The position numbers were made by a program, and so were the translations under genes. This document shows positions 1 through 5,962 of a stretch of 5,962 nt of DNA, piece by piece. How positions within the stretch are numbered: the stretch's first letter is position 1; each line of letters opens with the position of its first letter. Where the stretch lies: positions 1 through 5,962 of the forward strand of contig CAYSPO010000057.1 of the NCBI GenBank assembly GCA_964432945.1, written 5' to 3'. The notes beneath the pieces were generated by a model that saw only the letters and a program-made list of their open reading frames with translations, made no database searches and had not been told where the DNA came from. Origin of the DNA: CAYSPO01 sp964432945 (lineage in GTDB: Bacteria > Bacillota > Clostridia > Tissierellales > Peptoniphilaceae).

Positions 1-1184
1 ATTTTATTAAAATTACTGATTATTTAGACTACATAGGTGTTAATGATAGAGAAACACCGAGATTTGAGAACATTTGGCCTCTACCAAAGGGAGTTTCTTA
101 TAATTCATATTTATTAAAATCAGAAAAAACTGCTTTACTAGATACAGTCAAAATTACAAAAGTATCTGACTTTATAAATAACTTAAGAAACTCTCTTAAT
201 GGCAGAGATCTTGATTATCTGGTAGTTCATCATATGGAACCTGACCATGCAGGATCTATTAAATCTCTCCTTGATTTATATCCAAATATTAAAATTGTAG
301 GTAATAAAAAGACTGTACAATTTTTAAGTGAATTTTTTGATATAAATGACAATGTAATTCTTGTTGATGAAGGTGATACTTTAGATCTTGGAGATAGGAA
401 ATTAGTTTTTTATAAAACACCAATGGTTCACTGGCCTGAATCAATGGTTAGTTATGAGATTAATTCTAAAATTTTATTCTCTCAAGATATTTTTGGAGGG
501 TTCGGTGCTTTAGACGGAAATATTTTCGATGATGAACAAGGTGATTTTGAAGCTTTAGAAACTGAAATTAGAAGATATTATTCTAATATAGTAGGTAAGC
601 ATTCTAAGTCTGCTAACATGGCTCTAAACAAGCTAAAAGACTTAGAAATAGATATGATTTGTCCAGTTCATGGCGCGATTTGGAGACAATCTCCAGAAAA
701 GATTATAAATCTATATAAGAGATATGCTAATCATGAAACAGATCCTGGTATTGTTATAGCATATGGCTCAATGTATGGAACAAATGCTAAGATGGCTGAT
801 TATTTAGCTAGAGAATTAGTTAATAATGGTGTAAATAACATCTGCGTATTTGATGTATCTAAAACTAATATATCCTATATCTTATCTGAAGTTTGGAGGT
901 ATAATGGATTGATACTTGGCTCTTGTACTTATGATAATAGAGCTTATCCAAAGATTACTGATTTAATGAATATATTAGAAATGAATAAAATTGAAAATCA
1001 CTATTTGGGTATATTTGGATCATTTAGCTGGTCCGGTGGCGGTGTAAAAGAAATTAAAGAATTTAGTGATAAGACAAAATTTGATTTAGTTGATGAAGTA
1101 GAAGTAAAAAGTAGAATTAAAGATGAAGATTATATTAAATTAGAAGAACTTGCAAAAAATATGGCTGAAAAAGTTCTTGGATAA
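1..1184 (+). CDS. Flavo-diiron protein (A-type flavoprotein, FprA-like), 5' end cut by window edge
   Basis: This is a cytosolic flavo-diiron protein, a family that reduces O2 to water and/or NO to N2O with electrons from rubredoxin or a flavin reductase, protecting anaerobes. The reading frame is open from base 3 and starts beyond the left edge. The first visible residues (FIKITDYLDYIGVNDR, then FENIWPLPKGVSYNSYLLK) match the family's N-terminus, so only a few residues are missing and the full protein would be about 396 aa, the usual length. The ATG at 234 lies inside the metal motif HMEPDH (231-248) and cannot be the true start. The N-terminal metallo-beta-lactamase-like domain has all expected diiron ligands: H, E, D and H of HxExDH, then His at 429-431 (VHWPE), Asp in SQDIFGG and His in CPVHG, with family-typical spacings. 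The C-terminal flavodoxin domain has the FMN loop YGSMYGTNAKMA and the GSFSWSGGG segment. There is no rubredoxin or other C-terminal extension, which indicates class A. O2 versus NO preference cannot be read from the sequence. It ends with TAA directly at a terminator. Confidence 0.95.
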   Translation, partial: FIKITDYLDYIGVNDRETPRFENIWPLPKGVSYNSYLLKSEKTALLDTVKITKVSDFINNLRNSLNGRDLDYLVVHHMEPDHAGSIKSLLDLYPNIKIVGNKKTVQFLSEFFDINDNVILVDEGDTLDLGDRKLVFYKTPMVHWPESMVSYEINSKILFSQDIFGGFGALDGNIFDDEQGDFEALETEIRRYYSNIVGKHSKSANMALNKLKDLEIDMICPVHGAIWRQSPEKIINLYKRYANHETDPGIVIAYGSMYGTNAKMADYLARELVNNGVNNICVFDVSKTNISYILSEVWRYNGLILGSCTYDNRAYPKITDLMNILEMNKIENHYLGIFGSFSWSGGGVKEIKEFSDKTKFDLVDEVEVKSRIKDEDYIKLEELAKNMAEKVLG

Positions 1185-1226
1185 AAAAACAATCCCTGTC
1201 GAATTTATTCGATAGGGATTGTTTTT
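1185..1226. terminator. Bidirectional intrinsic terminator between convergent genes
   Basis: The inverted repeat pairs 1185-1203 with 1208-1226 (19 base pairs) around the loop TTTA. On the + strand only G1198/T1213 is a wobble pair; on the - strand it becomes one mismatch. The stem core is ACAATCCCT/AGGGATTGT, flanked by A5 on the left and T5 on the right, so each direction ends in a U-run. It begins right after the flavo-diiron stop codon and abuts the stop of the transpeptidase gene, so it most likely ends both transcripts. Confidence 0.93.
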
Positions 1227-2570
1227 CTAATACACTACAACTGGTGTGTTTAGTTCTGCATTTTCAAAAATTACTTTAGTTGGGTCATAAGGTAAGTTAA
1301 CACAGCCATAAGATCCATTACCTACATAAGTGCCACCACCAAATGTAGTTCTCCATTTAGAATTATGAATTCCTTCATTATCCCAATTAATTGGCATCCA
1401 GAAGTCTACATGTGAAGTATAATCGCTACTTCCTTCTGGTACTATACCTACTAAATTTCTATCTTCTTCTTTAGACCAAATTTTACCCACTCCTCGATGA
1501 GTTGATACTCCTCTAGTAGGATCTCCTGTTACAACATCAGTTTCTACTATAAGTTCTCCATCTTTGTAGAACCATAAGTGTTGTTTATCTATTGAAATCT
1601 CTATATAGGTATCTTTTAAATCATCTTTACCACGAGTTAATCCCTCAACTAAATAAGTTGGAATGATAGTGGCATCTTTTTTATTTGCTAAAGCTTCATA
1701 TAATTGGTTTGATGTTTCTTCTACATCTATTTGCCAACCATAAATACCTCCTACAACAACAATATCTTCACCACTTGTTGTTGTAAAATTTCTTTCTGTT
1801 TCAGGAGAAAAAGTATCGTATTCTATAGCTAATTGTCTAACATATTCATAGACTTGATCTTGCATCGGCACAAACTCATTGTTGTCAATTACATAGAAAT
1901 CCAACAGTTCATTTGGGCTAAGATCAATTATATTATCTCCCATATCCATAGAAATTTTTAAGCTTGCAACAGAGTTTGCGTTCTCTAATCTTTTCTTAAG
2001 TTCTTCAGAATCAGCAGTTACCTTCGGCTCAATATATTCATTTTCTAAAATCAATTCATCTTGACCAGTTTTTAAGGCATTAACAATTGATTCGGTTGCC
2101 TTAACTTTATCGAGGGTATCACCTGGTTCCCCTTTTTGAATTTCAAATTTATTATCAGCTTCTATTAAACGTGCGTCTTTAGGTTCTTTCATATCTTTCA
2201 TTAATTCAGAATTAACTAAGAAATTATCGATTTTTTCTTTATTAAAACTTACATCATATTCAGGTTCATGCTTATGAGTTCTAAAAATCTCTATTGGCCA
2301 TAAAAATGGATTTTGTTTTAGAGTTTGTCCTGGTACTAATATTTGTTTATAGTCAATAGCATTGCCAGAAAGGATATCAGATTTACCGTTCCTTCCTTTT
2401 ATAGTAAGACTAGGGTTTTCAGCGTTTGTATTTAAGGCACTATCTTTACTAACCAAACTTTTTTTATGATTATTTATATAAGTGTTTGGATAAGTAAAAA
2501 AGCTAAAGAAGCCTACCCCTATCAAATACACTAGCCCAAGAGCTATAAGAATTTTATTTATTGTTTTCAT
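1227..2570 (-). CDS. Membrane-anchored L,D-transpeptidase (YkuD domain) with N-terminal PG4-type region
   Basis: L,D-transpeptidases make 3-3 cross-links in peptidoglycan, or attach other groups to it, on the outer face of the membrane, using a catalytic cysteine. The 447-aa protein has a short positive N-terminus and one hydrophobic segment (about residues 7-25), fitting a signal anchor with the rest outside. Residues about 55-300 resemble the putative peptidoglycan-binding (PG4) region seen in clostridial homologues. The C-terminal YkuD domain begins near YIEISIDKQHLWFYKDG (322-338) and runs to the end. The catalytic region is GIHNSKWR with His402, then 17 residues, then SYGCVN with Cys423, fitting HX14-17-S-x-G-C. 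The position before Gly is Tyr421 (codon TAT, 1308-1310), where the family normally has His (SHGC). The rest of the domain looks intact. Start ATG at 2570 is supported by GAGAGGA just upstream and by the signal anchor following at once. The stop is TAG. It appears to be a monocistronic unit. Confidence 0.93.
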   Translation of the reverse strand: MKTINKILIALGLVYLIGVGFFSFFTYPNTYINNHKKSLVSKDSALNTNAENPSLTIKGRNGKSDILSGNAIDYKQILVPGQTLKQNPFLWPIEIFRTHKHEPEYDVSFNKEKIDNFLVNSELMKDMKEPKDARLIEADNKFEIQKGEPGDTLDKVKATESIVNALKTGQDELILENEYIEPKVTADSEELKKRLENANSVASLKISMDMGDNIIDLSPNELLDFYVIDNNEFVPMQDQVYEYVRQLAIEYDTFSPETERNFTTTSGEDIVVVGGIYGWQIDVEETSNQLYEALANKKDATIIPTYLVEGLTRGKDDLKDTYIEISIDKQHLWFYKDGELIVETDVVTGDPTRGVSTHRGVGKIWSKEEDRNLVGIVPEGSSDYTSHVDFWMPINWDNEGIHNSKWRTTFGGGTYVGNGSYGCVNLPYDPTKVIFENAELNTPVVVY

Positions 2571-2576
2571 TATTTT

Positions 2577-2603
2577 CCTCTCTTTCGTATAAAAATAATA
2601 CCA
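2577..2603 (-). promoter_or_regulatory. Candidate promoter and RBS of the L,D-transpeptidase gene
   Basis: Reading the minus strand, TGGTATTAT at 2603-2595 is an extended -10 element (TGn plus a TATAAT-like hexamer). No good -35 box sits 16-18 bases upstream, which is compatible with an extended -10 promoter. GAGAGGA (about 2583-2577) is the ribosome binding site, 6 bases before the ATG at 2570. The expected 5' leader is therefore under 20 bases. The promoter call rests on motif reading alone. Confidence 0.55.
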
Positions 2604-2632
2604 TAACCAATTTATTAATTAAAGAAGATTAA

Positions 2633-2661
2633 TTGAAAAAGCTGTAATTTTTAACTATAAT
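2633..2661 (+). promoter_or_regulatory. Sigma-A type promoter of mnmA
   Basis: TTGAAA (2633-2638) and a perfect TATAAT (2656-2661) are separated by 17 bases, a near-consensus housekeeping promoter. The start site would fall near 2667-2669, leaving a leader of only about 15 bases before the ATG at 2683. That leader contains the GAAGGTAGG ribosome-binding region. It lies divergent to, but does not overlap, the transpeptidase promoter. Confidence 0.8.
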
Positions 2662-2682
2662 AACAAAGAAGGTAGGTGCTTT

Positions 2683-3792
2683 ATGGCAAGAGTTATTTTA
2701 GGTATGAGTGGTGGCGTTGATTCGTCTGTATCTGCTTTATTATTAAAAGAAGCAGGTTACGATGTTATTGGCTTGTTTATGAAGAATTGGTCAGATGAAG
2801 ATGAATTTGGTCCTTGTACGGCAACTAAAGATGCAAGCGATGCAAGAAGAGTATGCAATCAATTAGATATTCCTTTTTATACAATAGATTTCGAAGAAGA
2901 ATACAGAAATACTGTTTTTGATTATTTTCTAAATGAATATAAAAATGGTAGGACACCTAACCCAGATGTTATGTGTAACCAAGATATAAAATTTAATGCT
3001 TTCCTTAAATATGCTATGACAATAGAAGGCGATTATATAGCTATGGGACATTATGCTCAAGTTAATAGAGAAAAAGGACAGCTATTAAGAGGTGTAGATA
3101 CTAATAAAGATCAATCTTATTTTTTATCTAGGATAGAAGAAAGTGCATTGAAAAAAACAATTTTCCCAATAGGACATCTTGAAAAACCAATTGTAAGGAA
3201 GATTGCAGAAGAAAATGGACTAGTAACAGCAAAGAAAAAAGATTCTACGGGTATTTGTTTTATAGGTGAAAGAGATTTTGATAAATTTTTAGATGAACAT
3301 CTATATACAAAAAGTGGCGATATTGTCGATATAGATACAGGTAATATTTTAGGTAAGCATATGGGACTAATTCACTATACTAATGGTCAAAGAAAAGGTT
3401 TAGGAATCGGTGGAATAGGTAGCGGAGAACCTTGGTTTGTATGCGGTAAAAATCATGAGAAAAATCAGGTGTATGTTTGCCAGGGAAAAGAGAATCCTGC
3501 TAACTTTTCTATTGGATTAATCGGAGAAGATATTCATTGGATTAATGGAAAACCAGATGAGTCGATGCCTTTAACTGCTAAATTCAGATACAGACAAGCT
3601 GATGTAGAAATTGACATAGAATATATGGAAGATAAAGCAAAGCTAAGTTTTGATAAATTTGCTGGAATTACTCCAGGACAAGTAGCTGTAATTTACTCAG
3701 GTGAGATTTGTCTCGGCTCTATGATAATTGCAAGACCAATTCCCTTTGATGAAAAGTTTAAATATTTAAATCAACCTAAGAAAATAAAATAA
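2683..3792 (+). CDS. mnmA: tRNA-uridine 2-sulfurtransferase MnmA
   Basis: MnmA thiolates U34 of tRNA-Lys, -Glu and -Gln to 2-thiouridine in the cytosol. It activates the uridine by adenylation with ATP and inserts sulfur delivered through a cysteine desulfurase. At 369 aa it has the usual length. The N-terminal PP-loop ATPase domain has SGGVDSS (residues 9-15). The catalytic motif TPNPDVMCN carries Asp95 and nucleophile Cys98, and the partner Cys192 lies in STGICFIGERDF, so both cysteines needed for persulfide chemistry are present. HYTNGQRKGLGIGG (231-244) and the C-terminal beta-barrel ending in GEICLGSMIIA are also characteristic. The ATG at 2683 is supported by AAGAAGG (2666-2672) and a strong promoter. 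No iscS-like desulfurase or iron-sulfur gene adjoins it, unlike in many Bacillota, so the sulfur donor must be encoded elsewhere. It appears monocistronic and ends inside its own terminator. Confidence 0.97.
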   Translation: MARVILGMSGGVDSSVSALLLKEAGYDVIGLFMKNWSDEDEFGPCTATKDASDARRVCNQLDIPFYTIDFEEEYRNTVFDYFLNEYKNGRTPNPDVMCNQDIKFNAFLKYAMTIEGDYIAMGHYAQVNREKGQLLRGVDTNKDQSYFLSRIEESALKKTIFPIGHLEKPIVRKIAEENGLVTAKKKDSTGICFIGERDFDKFLDEHLYTKSGDIVDIDTGNILGKHMGLIHYTNGQRKGLGIGGIGSGEPWFVCGKNHEKNQVYVCQGKENPANFSIGLIGEDIHWINGKPDESMPLTAKFRYRQADVEIDIEYMEDKAKLSFDKFAGITPGQVAVIYSGEICLGSMIIARPIPFDEKFKYLNQPKKIK

Positions 3793-3817
3793 GGATGCGC
3801 TGAGGCATCCTTTTTTT
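3791..3817. terminator. Intrinsic terminator after mnmA, probably shared with thiT
   Basis: AAGGATGC (3791-3798) pairs with GCATCCTT (3805-3812) around a 6-base loop, followed by T7 (3811-3817) on the + strand. The left arm overlaps the last two bases of the mnmA stop codon. Read on the minus strand, the same hairpin is followed by ATTTTATTTT, a fair U-rich tail, so it can also end the convergent thiT transcript, whose stop codon lies at 3819-3821. Confidence 0.92.
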
Positions 3818-3818
3818 G

Positions 3819-4355
3819 TTAGCTAACTTTCGACCTATTTAATATATTTTTAAGTGGCTTATTTAATAAGCTAATAATAATTGTTGTAATTATTAATTCT
3901 GGAATCATATATGAAAAATTATAGATTGCAGAATAAACCCATGGGTTTTGGTCTCCAGCATATTCAGCAAAAAAGAAAACTCCTGCTAAAATATGTGATA
4001 ATGCTCTAGCAGCCATTGCAATGCCAGCAGTTGGTAAAACATTCTTTAAGTCGAAATCATTTATTTTACCCATTCCAGCAAGTCCTAGTAATCCATAGGC
4101 AATTATATAATCAAGCAAAAATTGCATTGGTGATAAAAAATAAGGTGATATAAAAAACTGTATAAGTCCATAAATAACTCCAGCTACTAGTCCTTTTTTT
4201 ATCCCCCATCTTATTGAGTATATGATAATTGGTGCCATTGAAGCGGCTGTAATAGATCCGCCTTGAGGCATTTTATAGATTGTAATAAGACTTAAAACTG
4301 TAGCTAAGGCTATGAAAATTCCACCTTCAACTATTTCTTCGATTTTTATATTCAT
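3819..4355 (-). CDS. thiT: Thiamine-specific ECF transporter S component ThiT
   Basis: ThiT is the membrane substrate-binding subunit of an energy-coupling-factor importer for thiamine. It works with a shared EcfA-EcfA'-EcfT module, which is not in this window. The 178-aa protein is almost wholly hydrophobic with about six membrane segments, as usual for the family. Family signatures are MPQGGSITAASMAPI (29-43), the Q-F-L-L-D-Y segment (78-83), AARALSHILAGVFFFAEYA (115-133) and YSAIYNFSYMIPE (141-153). His121, Tyr141 and Asn146 are plausible equivalents of thiamine-contacting residues, by motif position only. The C-terminal tail is short and basic, fitting a cytoplasmic end. The identity is strongly supported by the TPP riboswitch immediately upstream, which should lower expression when intracellular TPP is high. 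The ATG at 4355 has a perfect AGGAGG four bases away. It lies downstream of addA on the same strand and converges on mnmA. Confidence 0.95.
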   Translation of the reverse strand: MNIKIEEIVEGGIFIALATVLSLITIYKMPQGGSITAASMAPIIIYSIRWGIKKGLVAGVIYGLIQFFISPYFLSPMQFLLDYIIAYGLLGLAGMGKINDFDLKNVLPTAGIAMAARALSHILAGVFFFAEYAGDQNPWVYSAIYNFSYMIPELIITTIIISLLNKPLKNILNRSKVS

Positions 4356-4359
4356 TTTT

Positions 4360-4365
4360 CCTCCT
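4360..4365 (-). promoter_or_regulatory. Shine-Dalgarno of thiT, possible riboswitch target
   Basis: The minus strand reads AGGAGG four bases before the ATG at 4355. It lies only 11 bases after the 3' strand of the aptamer P1 stem, so riboswitch folding could directly affect ribosome access. It fixes the thiT start codon. Confidence 0.9.
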
Positions 4366-4376
4366 AAATAAAACTT

Positions 4377-4445
4377 TCCTACGCCGGTATTATCCGTATC
4401 AGGTCAAGGGTATAGTTCTCAGCCACTATCTTAGCACCCCTAGAA
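4377..4445 (-). promoter_or_regulatory. TPP (THI-box) riboswitch aptamer controlling thiT
   Basis: On the minus strand the leader contains the conserved THI-box order: GGGGTGC (4440-4434), CTGAGA (4422-4417), then ACCTGATACGGATAATACC followed by GGCGTAGGA (about 4404-4377). A P5-like stem CGG/CCG surrounds ATAATA and appears to replace the more common TGG/CCA by compensating changes. P1 can form from TTCTA (4445-4441) and TAGGA (4381-4377) with one wobble pair. The P3 hairpin (GCTA/TGGC around a 6-base loop) is minimal. Only 11 bases separate the aptamer from the Shine-Dalgarno, and no terminator hairpin with a U-run fits there, so control is probably at translation initiation. The family senses thiamine pyrophosphate and normally switches thiamine uptake off. 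I could not identify a convincing anti-Shine-Dalgarno. Confidence 0.95.
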
Positions 4446-4464
4446 TATTTAGCTTAACAAACTT

Positions 4465-4473
4465 ATTCTATCA
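4465..4473 (-). promoter_or_regulatory. Candidate extended -10 promoter for thiT
   Basis: The minus strand reads TGATAGAAT (4473-4465), an extended -10 element lacking a clear -35 box. It would start transcription near 4458, about a dozen bases before the aptamer, which is a sensible leader geometry. Any -35 contact would lie at about 4488-4493, overlapping the last codons and stop of addA. Support is from motif and position only. Confidence 0.5.
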
Positions 4474-4487
4474 TGATTTAATGAATA

Positions 4488-5962
4488 TTAAAAATTAATC
4501 TTACTTACTTTATTGAATGTTGTCCAGTATATATATACTTCCTTTACTTTAATATGATAAGCAGTCTCTAATGCTTTTTTATACAAAGCTAGTTGAGTGT
4601 TATATCTGGTAGGAGACATTGTTGAATCTGTTTTTATATCAAATAATACTATCTCCCCCTCTTCTACAAAATATCCATCAATCTGACCGTCAACATAGAT
4701 ATCTTTATACTTCATTGTAAAAGATTTTTCTCTAGTTAAAGTCGGCAAATTATTTATAATTCTCTTAGCAAGGCTAGTTTTGAAGAATTGAACAAATATA
4801 TCAGGATTAATAGACTCAGCTTCAGCTTTAGTTAAGAGCTCCACTACAACCATCCTATTTAATTCATCTTTAACTGATTCTTTTGTATGATCTTTATAAG
4901 AGATGTTTTGGAACACAAAATGTATCAAACTACCTCTTTGCTGTGGACTTAAATTATTATCATCAATTAAGATATCTGGTAATTTACCATCAAAATTAAA
5001 ACTAGCTTTATATGGGTTTGGGAATTCTGCAGTATCATCTGTTTTAGAAATATTCTTAGTACTAATATTTGAAACAGTATTTTTATAAGGTAGAACTGTT
5101 TTATCTATATCTTTATACTGAAAATCTATAATATTATTTACTTCAATAAAATCTTTGTTTTTTAACTGACTTAACATATTATTTATACCAATTTCAGATT
5201 TTTCATCAGCTAGTATAGATTCATAAGGATTTATAAAAATAACTGCAGGAAAATTCTCCTCAAAATAACTACTTTCTCCAGAGTCAAGTATATCAGATAA
5301 TTGATTTGTAAATAGTCTATCTCTTACAGCCACAGTCAAGTACCAATCCATCATAGATTTAGCTTTTTTCAAAGAAAAATCTAAAGGTTCTTTTTGTAGA
5401 TTCTGTAAATATTCTTCAGGCTTTTCAGCTGATCCTACTAAATATAAAACTTTCTCTGCCCTAGTGGCTCCAACATAGAGTAATCTTAACTCTTCTGATT
5501 TCATTTCAGTTTCTTTTTTGCTTTCAATAATTTTTCTATGAGCTGTTTTGTATATAGTATTAAGATTTTTATCAACTACTTTAAGACCAATTCCAAGCTC
5601 ATCATCAATTATATAATTATCAGATTTTTCATGGAGCTTAAAGTTTCTCTCCATATCAGTTAGAAAAATAACTTTGAACTCAAGACCTTTAGATTTATGA
5701 ATAGTCATTAGTCTAACAACATTTTCAGACTCTGAAATTAGTTTAGTAGGCTCTAATGATTCAGAAGGTGAATCTAATAAAGTATCAACATATACCAAAA
5801 AGTCTACAAGAGAAGAATAAGAGATTTCTTCATAATCTTCTATTCTTTGAATAAATGCTAAAACATTTTGGAATTTTTCTTGTCCATTATCTGATGCTTG
5901 TATATAAGAAAAATAACTTGAGTCTACTCCATAACGATAAGCAAAGTCGGATAATTTCATAG
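4488..5962 (-). CDS. addA: ATP-dependent helicase/nuclease subunit A (AddA), C-terminal part only
   Basis: AddA is the helicase-nuclease subunit of AddAB, the Gram-positive counterpart of RecBCD, which processes double-strand DNA ends for recombination. The frame is open through the right edge (the preceding codon ends in CT, so it is not a stop), and the ATG at 5960 is internal. About 490 residues are visible of a family length near 1200, so the Walker A and other N-terminal motifs lie outside. Counting from the Met at 5960, UvrD-family motif V is VRLMTIHKSKGLEF (82-95) and motif VI is LRLLYVGATRAE (158-169). A variable, lysine-rich stretch (about 200-330) leads to the RecB-like nuclease domain: GSLIH with His347, DGQIDG with Asp428, FDIKTD with Asp441 and Lys443, and QLALY with Gln456. 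All nuclease residues are present, so the domain should be active. addB would be expected just upstream, beyond the window. The minus-strand stop at 4490-4488 is followed by the thiT leader without an obvious terminator. Confidence 0.94.
   Translation of the reverse strand, partial: MKLSDFAYRYGVDSSYFSYIQASDNGQEKFQNVLAFIQRIEDYEEISYSSLVDFLVYVDTLLDSPSESLEPTKLISESENVVRLMTIHKSKGLEFKVIFLTDMERNFKLHEKSDNYIIDDELGIGLKVVDKNLNTIYKTAHRKIIESKKETEMKSEELRLLYVGATRAEKVLYLVGSAEKPEEYLQNLQKEPLDFSLKKAKSMMDWYLTVAVRDRLFTNQLSDILDSGESSYFEENFPAVIFINPYESILADEKSEIGINNMLSQLKNKDFIEVNNIIDFQYKDIDKTVLPYKNTVSNISTKNISKTDDTAEFPNPYKASFNFDGKLPDILIDDNNLSPQQRGSLIHFVFQNISYKDHTKESVKDELNRMVVVELLTKAEAESINPDIFVQFFKTSLAKRIINNLPTLTREKSFTMKYKDIYVDGQIDGYFVEEGEIVLFDIKTDSTMSPTRYNTQLALYKKALETAYHIKVKEVYIYWTTFNKVSKINF

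Noticed and set aside
2571..2682. Possible shared regulator site or small RNA in the divergent intergenic region
   Set aside because: The 112 bases are accounted for by one promoter and one ribosome binding site per side. I saw no clear operator palindrome or hairpin-plus-T-run.
4380..4440. Riboswitch hairpins read as a terminator for addA
   Set aside because: The conserved THI-box blocks explain the structure and no U-run follows any of the stems, so it is not an intrinsic terminator.
4903..5088. A 61-codon open frame on the + strand
   Set aside because: It lies entirely antisense within addA, has no ribosome binding site or recognisable family features, and is explained as a shadow of the coding strand.
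5953..5962. ATG at 5960 as the start of a 490-aa protein
   Set aside because: The protein begins in the middle of an AddA-like helicase, well downstream of the Walker A region, and the frame stays open through the window edge. It is an internal methionine.
1..5962. Mobile element, CRISPR array, toxin-antitoxin or novel defence system
   Set aside because: There are no transposase, integrase or Cas-like reading frames, no regularly spaced repeats and no terminal inverted repeats. All long frames belong to recognised housekeeping families.

Overview
The window is strongly AT-rich and reads as ordinary chromosomal DNA from a low-GC, anaerobic Gram-positive bacterium. The evidence is a flavo-diiron oxygen/NO reductase, a clostridial-style L,D-transpeptidase, an AddAB-type recombination nuclease, a thiamine ECF transporter subunit under a TPP riboswitch, and AGGAGG-type ribosome binding sites. 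The overall style suggests Clostridia or Tissierellia (for example the anaerobic-coccus group Anaerococcus/Peptoniphilus). That placement is an inference from gene content, not a database match.

Layout, left to right. (1) The 3' nearly complete part of a flavo-diiron protein gene (+) ends at 1184. (2) A strong stem-loop at 1185-1226 can terminate from both directions. (3) An L,D-transpeptidase gene (-) fills 1227-2570. (4) A short divergent intergenic region, 2571-2682, carries a likely promoter for each flanking gene. (5) mnmA (+) fills 2683-3792 and is followed by a second two-way hairpin terminator. (6) thiT (-) fills 3819-4355 and is preceded by a perfect Shine-Dalgarno, a TPP riboswitch aptamer (about 4377-4445) and a candidate promoter. 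(7) The 3' end of addA (-) runs from the right edge to 4488. No gene-free stretch exceeds about 135 bases.

The genes are functionally unrelated housekeeping units: oxygen/NO detoxification, peptidoglycan 3-3 cross-linking, tRNA wobble-base thiolation, thiamine uptake, and double-strand-break processing. Most are single transcription units in convergent or divergent pairs. The only same-strand neighbours are addA and thiT, with no clear terminator between them, so read-through into the riboswitch leader is possible.

I found no sign of a new multi-gene system, mobile element, CRISPR array or defence island. The points most worth checking are a His-to-Tyr change in the catalytic SHGC motif of the L,D-transpeptidase, and the compact thiT leader, where a 7-base inverted repeat could make a read-through transcript fold differently from a locally started one.
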